Source of the DNA: Pantoea endophytica
Lineage (GTDB): Bacteria; Pseudomonadota; Gammaproteobacteria; Enterobacterales; Enterobacteriaceae
NCBI RefSeq assembly: GCF_002858935.1
Contig: NZ_PJRT01000031.1
Location: 214,241 to 278,240 of the forward strand
Length of the DNA: 64,000 bases
Direction of reading: 5' to 3'
Shown here: positions 8,546 to 21,789 of the stretch, piece by piece
Position numbering within the stretch: the stretch's first letter is position 1
How the letters are laid out: the number at the start of each line of letters is the position of its first letter
The notes under the pieces: model-generated
Databases searched by the model: none
What the model saw: the letters and a program-made list of their open reading frames with translations, nothing else
What the model was told of the DNA's origin: nothing
Program-made: the position numbers and the translations under genes

Positions 8546-9355
8546 TTACAGCACCAGCTCTTCAATGGCGTGCGCTACGCCGTGTTCCATGTTGGTTTTG
8601 GTAATGAACTGCGCGATTTTCTTCACGGAATCAATCGCATTGCCCATTGCTACGCCGGTTCCTGCATACTCAATCATCGCCAGATCGTTTTCCTGATCGC
8701 CAATCGCCATCACCTCTTCACGCGCCAGGCCGAGCTTCTCAGCCAGCATTTTCACGCCTTGCCCTTTATTCACGCGGGCATCGAGGATTTCGAGATAATA
8801 AGGTGCGCTTTTGAGAATGGTGTAGTTGTCGCGTGCCCGCTGCGGCAAGCGCTGTATGGCAGAATCCAGCAGATCGGGCTTATCGATCATCATCAGCTTA
8901 GGGAAACGCGTGGCGCGATCCATCTCTTCCACAGAACGATAGCGCACCGGAATGCCGGTCAGGCTCGCTTCGTGGATGGTGAACTCACTGATGTCTTTGT
9001 TCGGCGTATAAAGGAAAGATTTATCGAAGGCCTGGAAGTGGACGCCAAGATCGCGCGCCAGCTGTTCGATATACAGATAGTCGTCGAAACCCAAGGTGAT
9101 TTCCGCGACGCACTCGCCATCATTAGCGCGATGCACCAGCGCACCGTTATAGCTGATGCAATATTGGCCTTCATCAACCAGATTCAGCTCCATCAGATAG
9201 CGCTGAATACCGACAAACGGACGGCCGGTGGTGAGCACCACCATCACACCTTTTTTATGTGCGCGTTCAATGGCCGATTTAACGGCAGGCGTGATCTCGT
9301 GCTGCGGATTGAGCAGCGTGCCGTCCATATCGATTGCAACCAGTTTTATAGCCAT
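8546..9355 (-). CDS. yidA: Sugar-phosphatase YidA
   Basis: Cof-type haloacid-dehalogenase phosphatase; the E. coli enzyme dephosphorylates sugar phosphates such as erythrose 4-phosphate and alpha-glucose 1-phosphate in the cytoplasm. It has 269 residues (E. coli 270). Motif I is DMDGTL with nucleophile D9 and acid/base D11, motif II lies around LTTGRP, and motif IV is GDQENDLAMIEYAG. The C2-type cap occupies the middle third. It stands between dgoR and gyrB as in E. coli, but yidB, which separates yidA from gyrB there, is missing. Confidence 0.95.
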   Translation of the reverse strand: MAIKLVAIDMDGTLLNPQHEITPAVKSAIERAHKKGVMVVLTTGRPFVGIQRYLMELNLVDEGQYCISYNGALVHRANDGECVAEITLGFDDYLYIEQLARDLGVHFQAFDKSFLYTPNKDISEFTIHEASLTGIPVRYRSVEEMDRATRFPKLMMIDKPDLLDSAIQRLPQRARDNYTILKSAPYYLEILDARVNKGQGVKMLAEKLGLAREEVMAIGDQENDLAMIEYAGTGVAMGNAIDSVKKIAQFITKTNMEHGVAHAIEELVL

Positions 9356-9476
9356 AACGTCCTCATTGAGTCAGGGTTTTGATCAATGCTAGCGCGATTC
9401 AGCTCACATTGACCAGTTTCGCGCCCCATTCAGATTTTTTACCGCAGCGGGCTTTGCGCGTTTTGCCGGGCGGAAA

Positions 9477-9511
9477 ATAAAAAACCCTTCCACCAGGGAA
9501 GGGTTTTTACG
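9477..9511 (-). terminator. Terminator of the dnaA-dnaN-recF-gyrB unit
   Basis: Stem AACCCTTCC / GGAAGGGTT with a 4-base loop, flanked by A- and T-runs, directly after the gyrB stop. It would end transcription in both directions but serves gyrB. Confidence 0.85.
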
Positions 9512-9525
9512 TGTTGACGTGTCGA

Positions 9526-13034
<3,509 letters not shown>

Positions 13035-13076
13035 AACGAATCCAGCGAGAGGGGGATTTTACCTAACATTTGAGAT

Positions 13077-13197
13077 CCAGGCCGTCGGCGGCGCAGCCAG
13101 TCTGGTTACGGCCAGCGCGCAGAACTTGGGAGCATACTGAAGTATGTGACCAAGGGCGAGCACTGCCCGGGACCAGAATGGCAAGTAAGCCAGGCCG
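13077..13197. repeat. Imperfect palindromic element between dnaN and recF
   Basis: The centre is CATACTGAAGTATG (13133-13146), with extending arms (CTTGG ... ACCAAG) and less regular outer arms. The 8-base sequence CCAGGCCG stands at both ends in direct orientation (13077-13084 and 13190-13197). The core GGGAGCATAC...GTATGTGAC shares 17 of 23 positions with the element at 4842-4964. Confidence 0.7.
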
Positions 13198-13201
13198 ATA
13201 T

Positions 13202-14302
13202 TTATAAACGCATTGGCATCACGACGTAGGCTGCAGCCGGACTGGCCACATCCTCAATCTGCACGCTCGATACGCCATCGGTCAGCAGCAAACGCACGTT
13301 CTCGCACTTGAGCGCATTCAACACATCCAGCACGTAACTGACGTTGAAGCCAATCTCCAGATCGGTGCCGTTGTAAGAGACATCCAGCATCTCTTCCGCT
13401 TCTTCCTGCTCTGGGTTATTCGCCGTGATCTTGAGCTGATTTTCGGTGATGTAGATGCGAACACCGCGGAATTTCTCATTCGAGAGAATCGCCGCACGCG
13501 CAAACGCCTGTTTTAAAATATCACAGCCGGCTTCCAGCGCTTTGTCGGGATTCTTCGGCAATACGCGGCGATAATCCGGGAAACGGCCATCAACCAGCTT
13601 CGACGTAAAGATAAAGTCGCCAACGTGTGCGCGGATGTTGCTGCTGCCGATTTGCACCTGCAGCGGCGTTTCGCCACCGTCGAGCAAACGCATCAGCTCA
13701 ATCACCCCTTTACGCGGCACGATCACCGAATGGTTCGGCAGCGCCTGACCAATCGGCATGGAGCACACTGCAAGGCGGTGACCATCGGTGGCGACGGTAC
13801 GCAACTCTTCGCCTTCGGTTTCGAACAGCATACCGTTGAGGTAATAACGCACATCCTGATGCGCCATTGAGAACTGCGTGGCTTCAATCAGGCGTTTTAG
13901 CGTCGCCTGCGGCAAGGTGAATTCCACCTCGCTCTGCCAGTCATCCAGATTCGGGAAGTCGCTGGCGGGCAGCGTTGACAGCGAGAAACGGCTGCGGCCA
14001 GAACGCACCAGCATTCTGTCGCCTTCCAGCGTCAGGCTGATTTCAGCGCCTTCCGGCAAACCGCGGCAAATATCGAGGAATTTACGCGCAGGAACCGTGG
14101 TGGCGCCCGGCTCGTGTGGCTGCGTCAGCGCAACACGGGCTACCATTTCCATTTCCAGATCGGTACCGGTCAAGCGCAGCGAGCCTTCGCTTACTTGCAG
14201 CAGTAAATTTCCGAGGATTGGCAGCGTCGGGCGTCCGCCAAGTGGACCGCTAACCTGTTGCAGTGGCTTCAGTAACTGCTCACGTTCTACAATAAATTTC
14301 AT
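13202..14302 (-). CDS. dnaN: DNA polymerase III beta sliding clamp
   Basis: Ring-shaped processivity clamp of the replicase; a homodimer that encircles DNA and docks polymerases through the cleft near the C-terminus. It has 366 residues, identical in length to E. coli DnaN, starting MKFIVEREQLLKPLQQVSGPLGGRPTLPIL. It contains the three clamp folds of about 120 residues each and ends in the conserved VMPMRL tail that forms part of the binding pocket. It follows dnaA by 5 bases. Confidence 0.98.
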   Translation of the reverse strand: MKFIVEREQLLKPLQQVSGPLGGRPTLPILGNLLLQVSEGSLRLTGTDLEMEMVARVALTQPHEPGATTVPARKFLDICRGLPEGAEISLTLEGDRMLVRSGRSRFSLSTLPASDFPNLDDWQSEVEFTLPQATLKRLIEATQFSMAHQDVRYYLNGMLFETEGEELRTVATDGHRLAVCSMPIGQALPNHSVIVPRKGVIELMRLLDGGETPLQVQIGSSNIRAHVGDFIFTSKLVDGRFPDYRRVLPKNPDKALEAGCDILKQAFARAAILSNEKFRGVRIYITENQLKITANNPEQEEAEEMLDVSYNGTDLEIGFNVSYVLDVLNALKCENVRLLLTDGVSSVQIEDVASPAAAYVVMPMRL

Positions 14303-14307
14303 ATGCG

Positions 14308-15708
14308 TCAGGAAGATAGTGTTCGAATGAGGTTAGAGAAATCTTCTTTAATGTCGTGGCTCTCTTCACGCAGCTGCTCAATTTTACGGCAAGCGTGAAG
14401 CACGGTGGTATGGTCGCGACCACCAAACGCATCGCCAATCTCCGGCAAGCTGTGATTGGTGAGCTCTTTCGCCATCGCCATCGCCATCTGGCGCGGACGC
14501 GCTACCGAACGCGAACGGCGTTTCGACAGCAAATCCGCCACTTTAATTTTGTAATACTCGGCCACCGTTTTCTGAATATTATCGATGGTGACCAGCTTTT
14601 CCTGCAGCGCCAGCAGATCGCGCAGCGCTTCGCGCACGAAATCGATGGTAATCGCGCGACCGGTAAAGTTCGCGTTGGCAATCACGCGGTTCAGCGCGCC
14701 TTCCAGCTCGCGGACATTAGAACGCAAACGCTTAGCAATAAAGAAGGCGACTTCACCCGGCAGGCGAATATCGTTTTCATCGGCTTTCTTCATCAGGATC
14801 GCGACACGCGTTTCCAGTTCAGGCGGCTCGATCGCCACCGTTAAACCCCAACCAAAACGTGATTTCAGGCGATCTTCTACGCCGTTGATCTCTTTTGGAT
14901 AGCGATCCGAGGTCAGGATGATCTGTTGATTGCCTTCCAGCAGCGCGTTGAAGGTATGGAAGAACTCTTCCTGCGAGCGCTCTTTATTGGCAAAGAATTG
15001 AATGTCATCAATTAGCAGCGCATCAACCGAGCGGTAGTAACGCTTAAACTCTTCAATGGCGTTGTTCTGCAAGGCTTTAACCATGTCCTGCACAAAACGC
15101 TCAGAGTGCATGTACACCACTTTGGCATTAGGCTTGCGCGCAATAATGCCGTTACCCACCGCGTGCAACAGGTGAGTTTTACCCAGGCCGGTGCCGCCAT
15201 AAAGGAACAGTGGGTTATAAGCGCCGCCAGGATTATCCGCCACCTGACGTGCCGCCGCGCGCGCCAGCTGGTTCGATTTACCTTCAACGAAGTTGTCGAA
15301 GTTATGACGGTTATTCACATTGGAGCGGTAAGTCACATCGGCCGGTGCGGGAACGGAATCCCAACTTGGACGCAAAATTTGCGCGGGTGCCGGACGATTT
15401 TCGATCGGCGCGGGCGCATTGTAACTGGCCATCGCCGGTTGGTTAGTGGTGACCTGTGCTGCAGGGCGCGTACCAACTTCGAAACGCAGTAACGGCACAT
15501 TTGCACCGCAGAATTCATTCAGCAGCCCATTGATACTATTGAGATATTTATCTCTAACCCAGTCGAGTACAAACCGATTTGGTGCATACAAGGTCAGCGT
15601 ATTGTCGTTTAATTCAGCTTGCAGCGGACGAATCCACATGCTGAATTCGGTGGCAGGAAGCTCATCCTGCAAACGGGCAAGACACTGTTGCCAAAGCGTA
15701 AGTGACAC
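14308..15708 (-). CDS. dnaA: Chromosomal replication initiator DnaA
   Basis: AAA+ protein that binds DnaA boxes in oriC, unwinds the origin and loads DnaB. It has 466 residues (E. coli 467). Domain I begins [23 protein letters not shown], domain III has Walker A GGTGLGKT (171-178) and Walker [10 protein letters not shown], and domain IV ends with the DNA-binding signature [18 protein letters not shown]. The start is a GTG at 15708, matching the GTG start of E. coli dnaA, with GGAG 6 bases upstream; an earlier GTG at 15720 overlaps that ribosome site. It is the first gene of dnaA-dnaN-recF-gyrB. Confidence 0.98.
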   Translation of the reverse strand: MSLTLWQQCLARLQDELPATEFSMWIRPLQAELNDNTLTLYAPNRFVLDWVRDKYLNSINGLLNEFCGANVPLLRFEVGTRPAAQVTTNQPAMASYNAPAPIENRPAPAQILRPSWDSVPAPADVTYRSNVNNRHNFDNFVEGKSNQLARAAARQVADNPGGAYNPLFLYGGTGLGKTHLLHAVGNGIIARKPNAKVVYMHSERFVQDMVKALQNNAIEEFKRYYRSVDALLIDDIQFFANKERSQEEFFHTFNALLEGNQQIILTSDRYPKEINGVEDRLKSRFGWGLTVAIEPPELETRVAILMKKADENDIRLPGEVAFFIAKRLRSNVRELEGALNRVIANANFTGRAITIDFVREALRDLLALQEKLVTIDNIQKTVAEYYKIKVADLLSKRRSRSVARPRQMAMAMAKELTNHSLPEIGDAFGGRDHTTVLHACRKIEQLREESHDIKEDFSNLIRTLSS

Positions 15709-15861
15709 GGCGGACTCCACTCGTACAAAATCGATAAGAATTTTAGGCGCTAATAAATAGAAACGTAATTTTTAGACACAGACGGTTGGAAAGCGCCTGC
15801 GACCGCTATTCGCGGTAGTCTTCCCCGGCGATCGCAGCGAGGATCGTCAGCGGAAGGGCGG

Positions 15862-15925
15862 ATCATAACGTAAAGCTGCACAGAGATCTTCCCTTTCTAC
15901 ACAGTTTTGATCCAATTTATCCACA
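15862..15925 (-). promoter_or_regulatory. dnaA promoter region with a DnaA box
   Basis: A perfect DnaA box TTATCCACA at 15917-15925 lies upstream of dnaA, and a -10-like TATGAT reads leftwards at 15862-15867. E. coli dnaA is autoregulated through such a box in its promoter region. The 600-base gap 15709-16310 holds only this and the rpmH promoter. Confidence 0.65.
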
Positions 15926-16183
15926 GGCTACTGAAGTGATAATGAGTTTACGCTTTCTGCGAAAAAAGCCAGCGTTAATGTGGCTGAAAGCGTTAATTTT
16001 TCTGGCAAGCTCTCGTTTCCGTGCAGCAAATCTGCAAACTGATCGCAAGAAGATCCTGCGCGATCCTTGCGCTTTAACCCACAGCCCGTATAATTCCCCA
16101 CCCGGCATTATTGCGTGAAGCCTTGATGCCCGGAATCAGCGGGCTGTATCTGGGTTTCCAGGTGCCGCGACCAGCGAAGTGAA

Positions 16184-16212
16184 TTGACTCTGGACTGTAC
16201 AATTATTACAAT
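16184..16212 (+). promoter_or_regulatory. Sigma-70 promoter of rpmH-rnpA
   Basis: TTGACT (16184-16189), 17-base spacer, TACAAT (16207-16212), about 100 bases before rpmH. It is the only strong rightward promoter in the gap. Confidence 0.8.
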
Positions 16213-16298
16213 CCCGCCTCTTTATTAAAGACACATTGAGGCGTTGGTCGATTTACTGGCCCGAAAACGCGTCACCCAGTGAAAATTTTCAAGTTTAG

Positions 16299-16451
<153 letters not shown>

Positions 16452-16465
16452 TAAAGCTAACCCTC

Positions 16466-16825
16466 GTGGTTAAGCTCGCATTTCCCAGGGAGTTACGTTT
16501 GTTAACTCCCACTCATTTCACTTTCGTCTTCCAGCAGCCACAACGAGCCGGTACGCCGCAAATCACCATACTCGGCCGACTTAACGCGCTGGGGCATCCC
16601 CGCATCGGTCTCACCGTCGCAAAAAAACATGTAAAACGCGCCCATGAACGCAACCGGATCAAGCGATTGACCCGCGAAAGCTTTCGTCTGCGTCAACATG
16701 AGCTCCCTGCAATGGATTTTGTGATCGTGGCTAAAAAAGGGATTGCTGACCTGGATAACCGTGCGCTGACGGAAGCGTTGGAGAAACTATGGCGTCGTCA
16801 CTGTCGCCTGGCTCGCGGCTCCTGA
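16466..16825 (+). CDS. rnpA: Ribonuclease P protein component
   Basis: Basic protein cofactor of RNase P that helps the catalytic RNA bind and process pre-tRNA 5' ends. It has 119 residues, as in E. coli, starting at a GTG (16466) with [15 protein letters not shown]. The RNR signature is visible as [18 protein letters not shown]. The 3' end overlaps yidD by 37 bases, the usual arrangement. Confidence 0.98.
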   Translation: MVKLAFPRELRLLTPTHFTFVFQQPQRAGTPQITILGRLNALGHPRIGLTVAKKHVKRAHERNRIKRLTRESFRLRQHELPAMDFVIVAKKGIADLDNRALTEALEKLWRRHCRLARGS

Positions 16826-17046
16826 TTGCCCTGATACGCGTTTATCAACGCGCCATCAGCCCACTGCTGGGACCTCATTGCCGGTTCCATCCCACCTGTT
16901 CGCAGTATGGGATTGAGGCCTTGCGCCGCTTTGGCGTTGTAAAAGGCAGTTGGTTGACGATAAAACGCGTATTAAAATGCCACCCTTTGAACCCGGGTGG
17001 TGACGATCCTGTGCCGCCAAAAACCTTTGATACCAGAGAACATTAA
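16789..17046 (+). CDS. yidD: Membrane protein insertion efficiency factor YidD
   Basis: 85-residue inner-membrane-associated protein of the YidD (DUF37) family that aids YidC-dependent insertion. It has an amphipathic N-terminus ([19 protein letters not shown]) and the conserved Cys-containing core [15 protein letters not shown] with [14 protein letters not shown]. It starts inside rnpA and ends 2 bases before yidC, so the three genes are coupled. Confidence 0.96.
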   Translation: MASSLSPGSRLLIALIRVYQRAISPLLGPHCRFHPTCSQYGIEALRRFGVVKGSWLTIKRVLKCHPLNPGGDDPVPPKTFDTREH

Positions 17047-17048
17047 CG

Positions 17049-18695
17049 ATGGATTCGCAACGCAATCTCTTTCTCATCGCTTTTCTGTTCGTGTCTTTTA
17101 TGATCTGGCAAGCCTGGCAGACGGACCACGCTCCGCAGCCACAGCAAACCCAGACCACGCAAAACACAAACAGCGCAGCGGGTGATGCCGCCACTTCCGG
17201 CGTGCCGGCTAGCGGACAGGGCAAAACGATCACCGTTAAGACAGATGTCCTGTCACTCAACATCAATACGCGTGGTGGCGATATTGAGCAGGCTCAGCTG
17301 CTGACTTACCCGGACAAACTGGGTTCAGATGCACCGTTCCAGCTGCTTGAAACTACACCGGCCTTCGTTTATCAGGCGCAGAGTGGCTTAACTGGCCGCA
17401 ACGGCCCGGATAACCCGAACAATGGCGCACGTCCGCTGTATACCACTTCGCAAGATAGCTTCGTGATGGCAGATGGCCAGAGCGAACTGCGCGTACCGTT
17501 GACCTGGACCGGTGAAAACGGCGTGGTTTACACCAAGACTTTCGTCTTCAAGCGCGGTGAGTATGCGGTAAACGTTGACTACAACATCAACAACACCACT
17601 CAGCAGCCGCTGGAAGTGTCGATGTTTGGTCAGCTGAAGCAGACCATCGAGGTGCCTAAGCATCGCGATACCGGCAGCAACAACTTTGCTCTGCACACCT
17701 TCCGTGGCGCAGCGTACTCAACCAGCGATGCGAAATACGAAAAATATAAATTCGACACCATCGCGGATAACGAGAACCTGAACACCACCACCAGCAATGG
17801 TTGGGTGGCGATGCTGCAGCAGTACTTTGCTACCGCCTGGGTGCCGCGCACGCAGGGTAATAACACGCTGTACACCACTAACCTCGGCAATGGCGTAGCG
17901 GCAATTGGCTACAAATCTGCTCCTGTGACCGTTGGCGCAGGCGCACAGCAAGATCTCGGCGCAACGCTGTGGGTAGGCCCGGAAATTCAGGACCAGATGG
18001 CAGCCATCGCGCCTCACCTGGATCTGACCGTGGATTACGGTTGGTTGTGGTTCATCTCGCAGCCGCTGTTTAAGCTGCTGAAGTTCATCCACAGCTTTAT
18101 CGGTAACTGGGGCTTCTCCATTATCGTTATCACCTTCATCGTGCGTGGCATCATGTACCCGCTGACCAAAGCGCAGTACACCTCCATGGCGAAGATGCGT
18201 ATGCTGCAGCCAAAGATTCAGGCGATGCGTGAACGTCTGGGTGATGATAAGCAGAAACAGAGCCAGGAAATGATGGCGCTGTATAAGGCGGAGAAAGTGA
18301 ACCCGCTGGGCGGCTGTCTGCCACTGGTTATCCAGATGCCAATCTTCCTGGCCTTGTACTACATGCTGTCAGGCTCGGTTGAACTGCGTCATGCGCCGTT
18401 TATTCTGTGGATTCATGACCTGTCAGCGCAGGATCCGTACTACATTCTGCCGATCATCATGGGTATCACCATGTTCTTCATTCAGAAGATGTCACCGACC
18501 ACCGTGACCGATCCGATGCAGCAGAAGATCATGACCTACATGCCGGTGATCTTCACCGTGTTCTTCCTGTGGTTCCCATCAGGTCTGGTGCTGTACTACA
18601 TCGTCAGCAATCTGGTGACCATTCTCCAGCAGCAGCTGATTTATCGCGGCCTGGAAAAACGTGGTCTGCATAGCCGCGACAAGAAGAAAGCATAA
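17049..18695 (+). CDS. yidC: Membrane protein insertase YidC
   Basis: Oxa1/Alb3-family insertase of the inner membrane, acting alone or with SecYEG; substrates include F0 subunits a and c encoded elsewhere in this window. It has 548 residues, like E. coli. There is one N-terminal membrane anchor ([17 protein letters not shown]), a large periplasmic domain to about residue 340, then five C-terminal membrane segments including [21 protein letters not shown], with the conserved arginine of the hydrophilic groove. It ends with a basic tail ([13 protein letters not shown] class). Confidence 0.98.
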   Translation: MDSQRNLFLIAFLFVSFMIWQAWQTDHAPQPQQTQTTQNTNSAAGDAATSGVPASGQGKTITVKTDVLSLNINTRGGDIEQAQLLTYPDKLGSDAPFQLLETTPAFVYQAQSGLTGRNGPDNPNNGARPLYTTSQDSFVMADGQSELRVPLTWTGENGVVYTKTFVFKRGEYAVNVDYNINNTTQQPLEVSMFGQLKQTIEVPKHRDTGSNNFALHTFRGAAYSTSDAKYEKYKFDTIADNENLNTTTSNGWVAMLQQYFATAWVPRTQGNNTLYTTNLGNGVAAIGYKSAPVTVGAGAQQDLGATLWVGPEIQDQMAAIAPHLDLTVDYGWLWFISQPLFKLLKFIHSFIGNWGFSIIVITFIVRGIMYPLTKAQYTSMAKMRMLQPKIQAMRERLGDDKQKQSQEMMALYKAEKVNPLGGCLPLVIQMPIFLALYYMLSGSVELRHAPFILWIHDLSAQDPYYILPIIMGITMFFIQKMSPTTVTDPMQQKIMTYMPVIFTVFFLWFPSGLVLYYIVSNLVTILQQQLIYRGLEKRGLHSRDKKKA

Positions 18696-18729
18696 CGCCT
18701 GACTGCAACCAGCAGCAGCGTATAATCAA

Positions 18730-18758
18730 AGGGCGACATTTATGTCGCCCTATTTTTA
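18730..18758 (+). terminator. Terminator after yidC
   Basis: Stem AGGGCGACAT / ATGTCGCCCT with a TT loop followed by ATTTTTATTT. It separates the rpmH-yidC unit from mnmE, though read-through is likely. Confidence 0.8.
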
Positions 18759-18791
18759 TTTATTAATACCCTAAAAGTTTAAGGTGGAATC

Positions 18792-20156
18792 ATGAGCCAC
18801 AGCGACACTATCGTTGCCCAGGCGACGCCTCCCGGCCGTGGCGGCGTTGGCATTCTGCGTATCTCCGGCGCCAAAGCCGCTGAGGTAGCGCAAGCCGTGC
18901 TTGGCAAGCTGCCAAAGCCGCGCTATGCCGACTATCTGCCCTTTACCGACGCCGATGGCAGCGTGCTGGATCAGGGCATTGCGCTGTGGTTTCCTGGCCC
19001 GAACTCCTTCACCGGTGAAGATGTTCTGGAGCTGCAAGGCCACGGCGGCCCGGTGATTCTCGACCTGCTGCTCAAGCGCATCGTGGCGCTGCCCGGCTTA
19101 CGCATTGCGCAACCAGGTGAATTCTCCGAACGCGCCTTCCTTAACGACAAGCTCGATTTGGCGCAAGCCGAAGCGATTGCCGATCTAATCGATGCCAGCT
19201 CAGAGCAAGCCGCCCGCTCGGCGGTAAACTCGCTGCAGGGCGCGTTTTCCCTGCGCATCAACGCACTTGTGGAAGCACTTACTCACCTGCGCATCTATGT
19301 GGAAGCGGCCATCGACTTCCCGGATGAGGAGATCGATTTCCTTTCCGACGGAAAAATTGAAGCACAGCTCAATGTGGTGATCGGCGACCTCGACGGCGTG
19401 CGTGCCGAAGCGCGTCAGGGCAGCCTGCTACGTGAAGGGATGAAAGTGGTGATTGCCGGTCGTCCCAATGCCGGAAAATCGAGCCTGCTGAATGCCTTAG
19501 CCGGACGCGAAGCGGCGATTGTGACTGATATCGCTGGCACCACGCGCGACGTCCTGCGCGAGCATATCCATATTGACGGCATGCCGCTGCACATCATCGA
19601 TACTGCCGGTTTACGTGAAGCCAGCGACGAGGTCGAGCGCATTGGTATTGAACGCGCGTGGCAGGAGATCGAGCAGGCCGACCGCGTGCTGTTTATGGTC
19701 GATGGCACCACCACAGACGCGACTGAAGCCGCCGCCATCTGGCCAGATTTTGTTGCCCGTTTGCCGGAAGCGCTGCCAATTACCGTGGTGCGTAACAAAG
19801 CGGATATGACCGGCGAAGTGCTGGGTCTCACTGAAGTGAACGGTCACTCACTGATTCGTCTCTCGGCGCGCACCGGTGAAGGTGTGGAAGCGCTGCGCGA
19901 TCACCTGAAACAGAGCATGGGATTTGCCGGCAATATGGAAGGCGGATTCCTCGCCCGCCGCCGCCATCTGCAAGCACTGGAGTTAGCCGCAACCCACTTG
20001 CAGCAGGGCAAGCATCAGCTGTTAGGTGCGTGGGCCGGCGAATTACTGGCAGAAGAGTTACGGTTAGCGCAGCAGGCGCTGAGCGAAATCACCGGTGAAT
20101 TCACCTCCGACGATTTGCTGGGCAGAATTTTCTCCAGTTTCTGTATTGGTAAGTAA
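18792..20156 (+). CDS. mnmE: tRNA modification GTPase MnmE
   Basis: K+-activated GTPase that, with MnmG (42819-44708 here), forms cmnm5/nm5 side chains at U34 of certain tRNAs using folate and FAD. It has 454 residues (E. coli 454). The N-terminal tetrahydrofolate-binding domain contains [13 protein letters not shown]. The G domain has [20 protein letters not shown], the DTAG switch II and NKAD. The catalytic C-terminal CIGK ends the protein at residues 451-454. It lies downstream of yidC, as in E. coli. Confidence 0.98.
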   Translation: MSHSDTIVAQATPPGRGGVGILRISGAKAAEVAQAVLGKLPKPRYADYLPFTDADGSVLDQGIALWFPGPNSFTGEDVLELQGHGGPVILDLLLKRIVALPGLRIAQPGEFSERAFLNDKLDLAQAEAIADLIDASSEQAARSAVNSLQGAFSLRINALVEALTHLRIYVEAAIDFPDEEIDFLSDGKIEAQLNVVIGDLDGVRAEARQGSLLREGMKVVIAGRPNAGKSSLLNALAGREAAIVTDIAGTTRDVLREHIHIDGMPLHIIDTAGLREASDEVERIGIERAWQEIEQADRVLFMVDGTTTDATEAAAIWPDFVARLPEALPITVVRNKADMTGEVLGLTEVNGHSLIRLSARTGEGVEALRDHLKQSMGFAGNMEGGFLARRRHLQALELAATHLQQGKHQLLGAWAGELLAEELRLAQQALSEITGEFTSDDLLGRIFSSFCIGK

Positions 20157-20172
20157 TGGCCTGCGGCGTTCT

Positions 20173-20217
20173 CATGTCGGGTGCGCATTCACGCGCATCT
20201 GGCGCCCGGTAGACATG
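20173..20217. repeat. REP-like palindrome after mnmE
   Basis: GGGTGCGCATTCACGCGCATC forms a short stem, enclosed by CATGTC (20173) and GACATG (20212-20217). It may end the mnmE transcript. It is similar in style to the hairpin repeats at 3298 and 8445, but pairing is imperfect. Confidence 0.4.
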
Positions 20218-20348
20218 CGTCTTTGTTATTTGGCTCTCCCACGCCTTTGCAGTATAACGATCATTGCCCGGCGAACAGGTCCTGCTGGGTACATTCATTA
20301 TTCATGCTAAATATTGGGCGCAAGTTGCTGCCTGCACAGGAGAGAAAC

Positions 20349-20939
20349 ATGAGTACATCGCTCGACAGCGTGGCGCTGAACACGCTGTTCATTGAAGCCC
20401 GCACCCACAGCTATTGGCAGGACAAACCGGTTTCTCGGGAGGTGCTGGAGCAGCTCTATCACCTGACCGCGCTGGGTCCAACCTCGGCTAACTGCTCGCC
20501 GGGCCGTTTTGTGTTTGTGACATCGCAGGAAGGTAAAGAGAAGCTGAAACCCGCGCTCTCCTCCGGCAACGTCGACAAAACCATGTCCGCTCCGGTAACG
20601 GTGATCGTGGCGTGGGATCCTGAGTTCTACGAAGCGCTGCCGAAGCTGTTCCCGCATGGTGATGCGCGCAGCTGGTTTACCAGCAGCCCGGATCTGGCGA
20701 AAGAGACCGCGTTCCGTAACAGCAGCTTGCAGGCAGGTTATTTGATTCTGGCCGCGCGTTCGCTGGGCCTGGATGCCGGCCCGATGTCCGGTTTCGATCC
20801 GTCAAAAGTGAACGACGCCTTCTTTAGCGAGAGCAAATGGCAGGTGAACTTACTGATCAATCTCGGCTATGGCGAAGCCAGCAAACTGCATGCGCGTCTG
20901 CCGCGTCTCGGCTTTGATGAAGCCAGCACCTTTGCCTGA
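20349..20939 (+). CDS. rutE: RutE-like NADH/FMN-dependent reductase (probable malonic semialdehyde reductase)
   Basis: Nitroreductase-fold flavoprotein, 196 residues, the same length as E. coli RutE, which reduces malonic semialdehyde to 3-hydroxypropionate in pyrimidine breakdown. Shared stretches include [16 protein letters not shown] (flavin-binding region), [13 protein letters not shown] and [19 protein letters not shown] helices. The ATG at 20349 has AGGAGAG 6-8 bases upstream; a longer frame to 20181 runs through the repeat region and is rejected. The rest of the rut operon is absent here; only a RutF-like flavin reductase converges on it. The substrate may therefore be a general aldehyde or nitro compound. 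E. coli carries tnaAB-mdtL-yidZ at this position. Confidence 0.8.
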   Translation: MSTSLDSVALNTLFIEARTHSYWQDKPVSREVLEQLYHLTALGPTSANCSPGRFVFVTSQEGKEKLKPALSSGNVDKTMSAPVTVIVAWDPEFYEALPKLFPHGDARSWFTSSPDLAKETAFRNSSLQAGYLILAARSLGLDAGPMSGFDPSKVNDAFFSESKWQVNLLINLGYGEASKLHARLPRLGFDEASTFA

Positions 20940-20948
20940 TTGAGAAAA

Positions 20949-20973
20949 GGCGTCGGGCTTAGCCCACGACGCC
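20949..20973. terminator. Bidirectional terminator between rutE-like and flavin reductase genes
   Basis: GGCGTCGGGC-TTA-GCCCACGACGCC stem with AAAA on the left and GTTT on the right, in the 46-base convergent gap. Confidence 0.65.
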
Positions 20974-20985
20974 CGTTTCAAGCGG

Positions 20986-21495
20986 TTATCCCAGTGAATG
21001 GAAGCCGCTGTTGAAGTAGATCATCGGCTCTGCCGCTTCACCTGGCAGAGCAATGCCCACGATACGCGCCAGCAGCACGCTGTGCGTGTTCCACTCCACT
21101 ACCTTCTCCAGCTGGCAATCAAAACTCACCAGCGCATCAGCCAGAATCGGCGCGCCGGTATTCAGCGTCTGCCACGTACCGTTTTGAAAACGCTCGGCGC
21201 GGCGTGAGGATTGGCTGAACTGGGCACATAAGTCATCATGCTGTTCACGCAGCACGTTAACGGCAAAATGGCCGGCTGCGATAAAAGCATCATGACTGGA
21301 CGCGCTACGATTCACGCACACCAGCAGGCTGGGTGGCTCAGCCGCAAGCGAACTGACCGACGTGGCAATCAGCCCCAGCTTTTCGCCCTGAAATTCGGTG
21401 GTAACCAGAGAAACACCCGCGGTTAAGCGACGCATGCCGTGACGAAACTCATCAAGCGAGATCGATTCCTGGCGAGAAATAGCGGTATCTGACAT
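20986..21495 (-). CDS. Flavin reductase-like FMN-binding protein (RutF/HpaC type)
   Basis: 169-residue protein of the flavin reductase-like split-barrel family, which uses NAD(P)H to supply reduced FMN to a partner monooxygenase. Family stretches seen: RLTAGVSLVTTEFQGEKLGLIATSVSSLAAEPPS near the N-terminus (shown in part), SLLVCVNRSASSHD, and a C-terminal histidine motif GFHSLG. The ATG at 21495 has GGAG 6 bases upstream; a 12-residue extension lacks support. Similarity to E. coli RutF is moderate and no RutA monooxygenase is nearby, so I leave the symbol blank. It converges with the RutE-like gene. Confidence 0.75.
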   Translation of the reverse strand: MSDTAISRQESISLDEFRHGMRRLTAGVSLVTTEFQGEKLGLIATSVSSLAAEPPSLLVCVNRSASSHDAFIAAGHFAVNVLREQHDDLCAQFSQSSRRAERFQNGTWQTLNTGAPILADALVSFDCQLEKVVEWNTHSVLLARIVGIALPGEAAEPMIYFNSGFHSLG

Positions 21496-21789
21496 AAAAA
21501 ACTCCGACGTGCCTGTTTTAACAATGCGCACAATGGGCAGATGAATGAAGAGTTAGCGCACTTTGATGTGCTGTTTTACTGCCCAAATCCTACACCACAT
21601 CACACAGTTAGGCACTCAATCCGGCAGGTTTCTGCAAAAGCGTTCTATGCAAAGTTGCCAAATGGGATTGCCGCATGGCTTCGTCCTTATCTGAAATATC
21701 GCCTATTCCATCTTAAGCCGGATGCAAACCCATGAGAAAATTCTTACAATAGCACTGATGATTATTCGACCATTTTCATGGAGCGACAG

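Noticed and set aside
8489..9382. Long plus-strand open frame (297 residues) opposite yidA
   Set aside because: Antisense shadow: yidA on the other strand has all HAD motifs and normal length, while this frame shows no recognisable domain and is rich in His/Arg/Gln, typical of reverse reading.
21541..21735. 64-residue plus-strand frame in the gap before yieE
   Set aside because: No clear ribosome site and no family resemblance; the 294-base gap shows no better candidate, so I call it noncoding.
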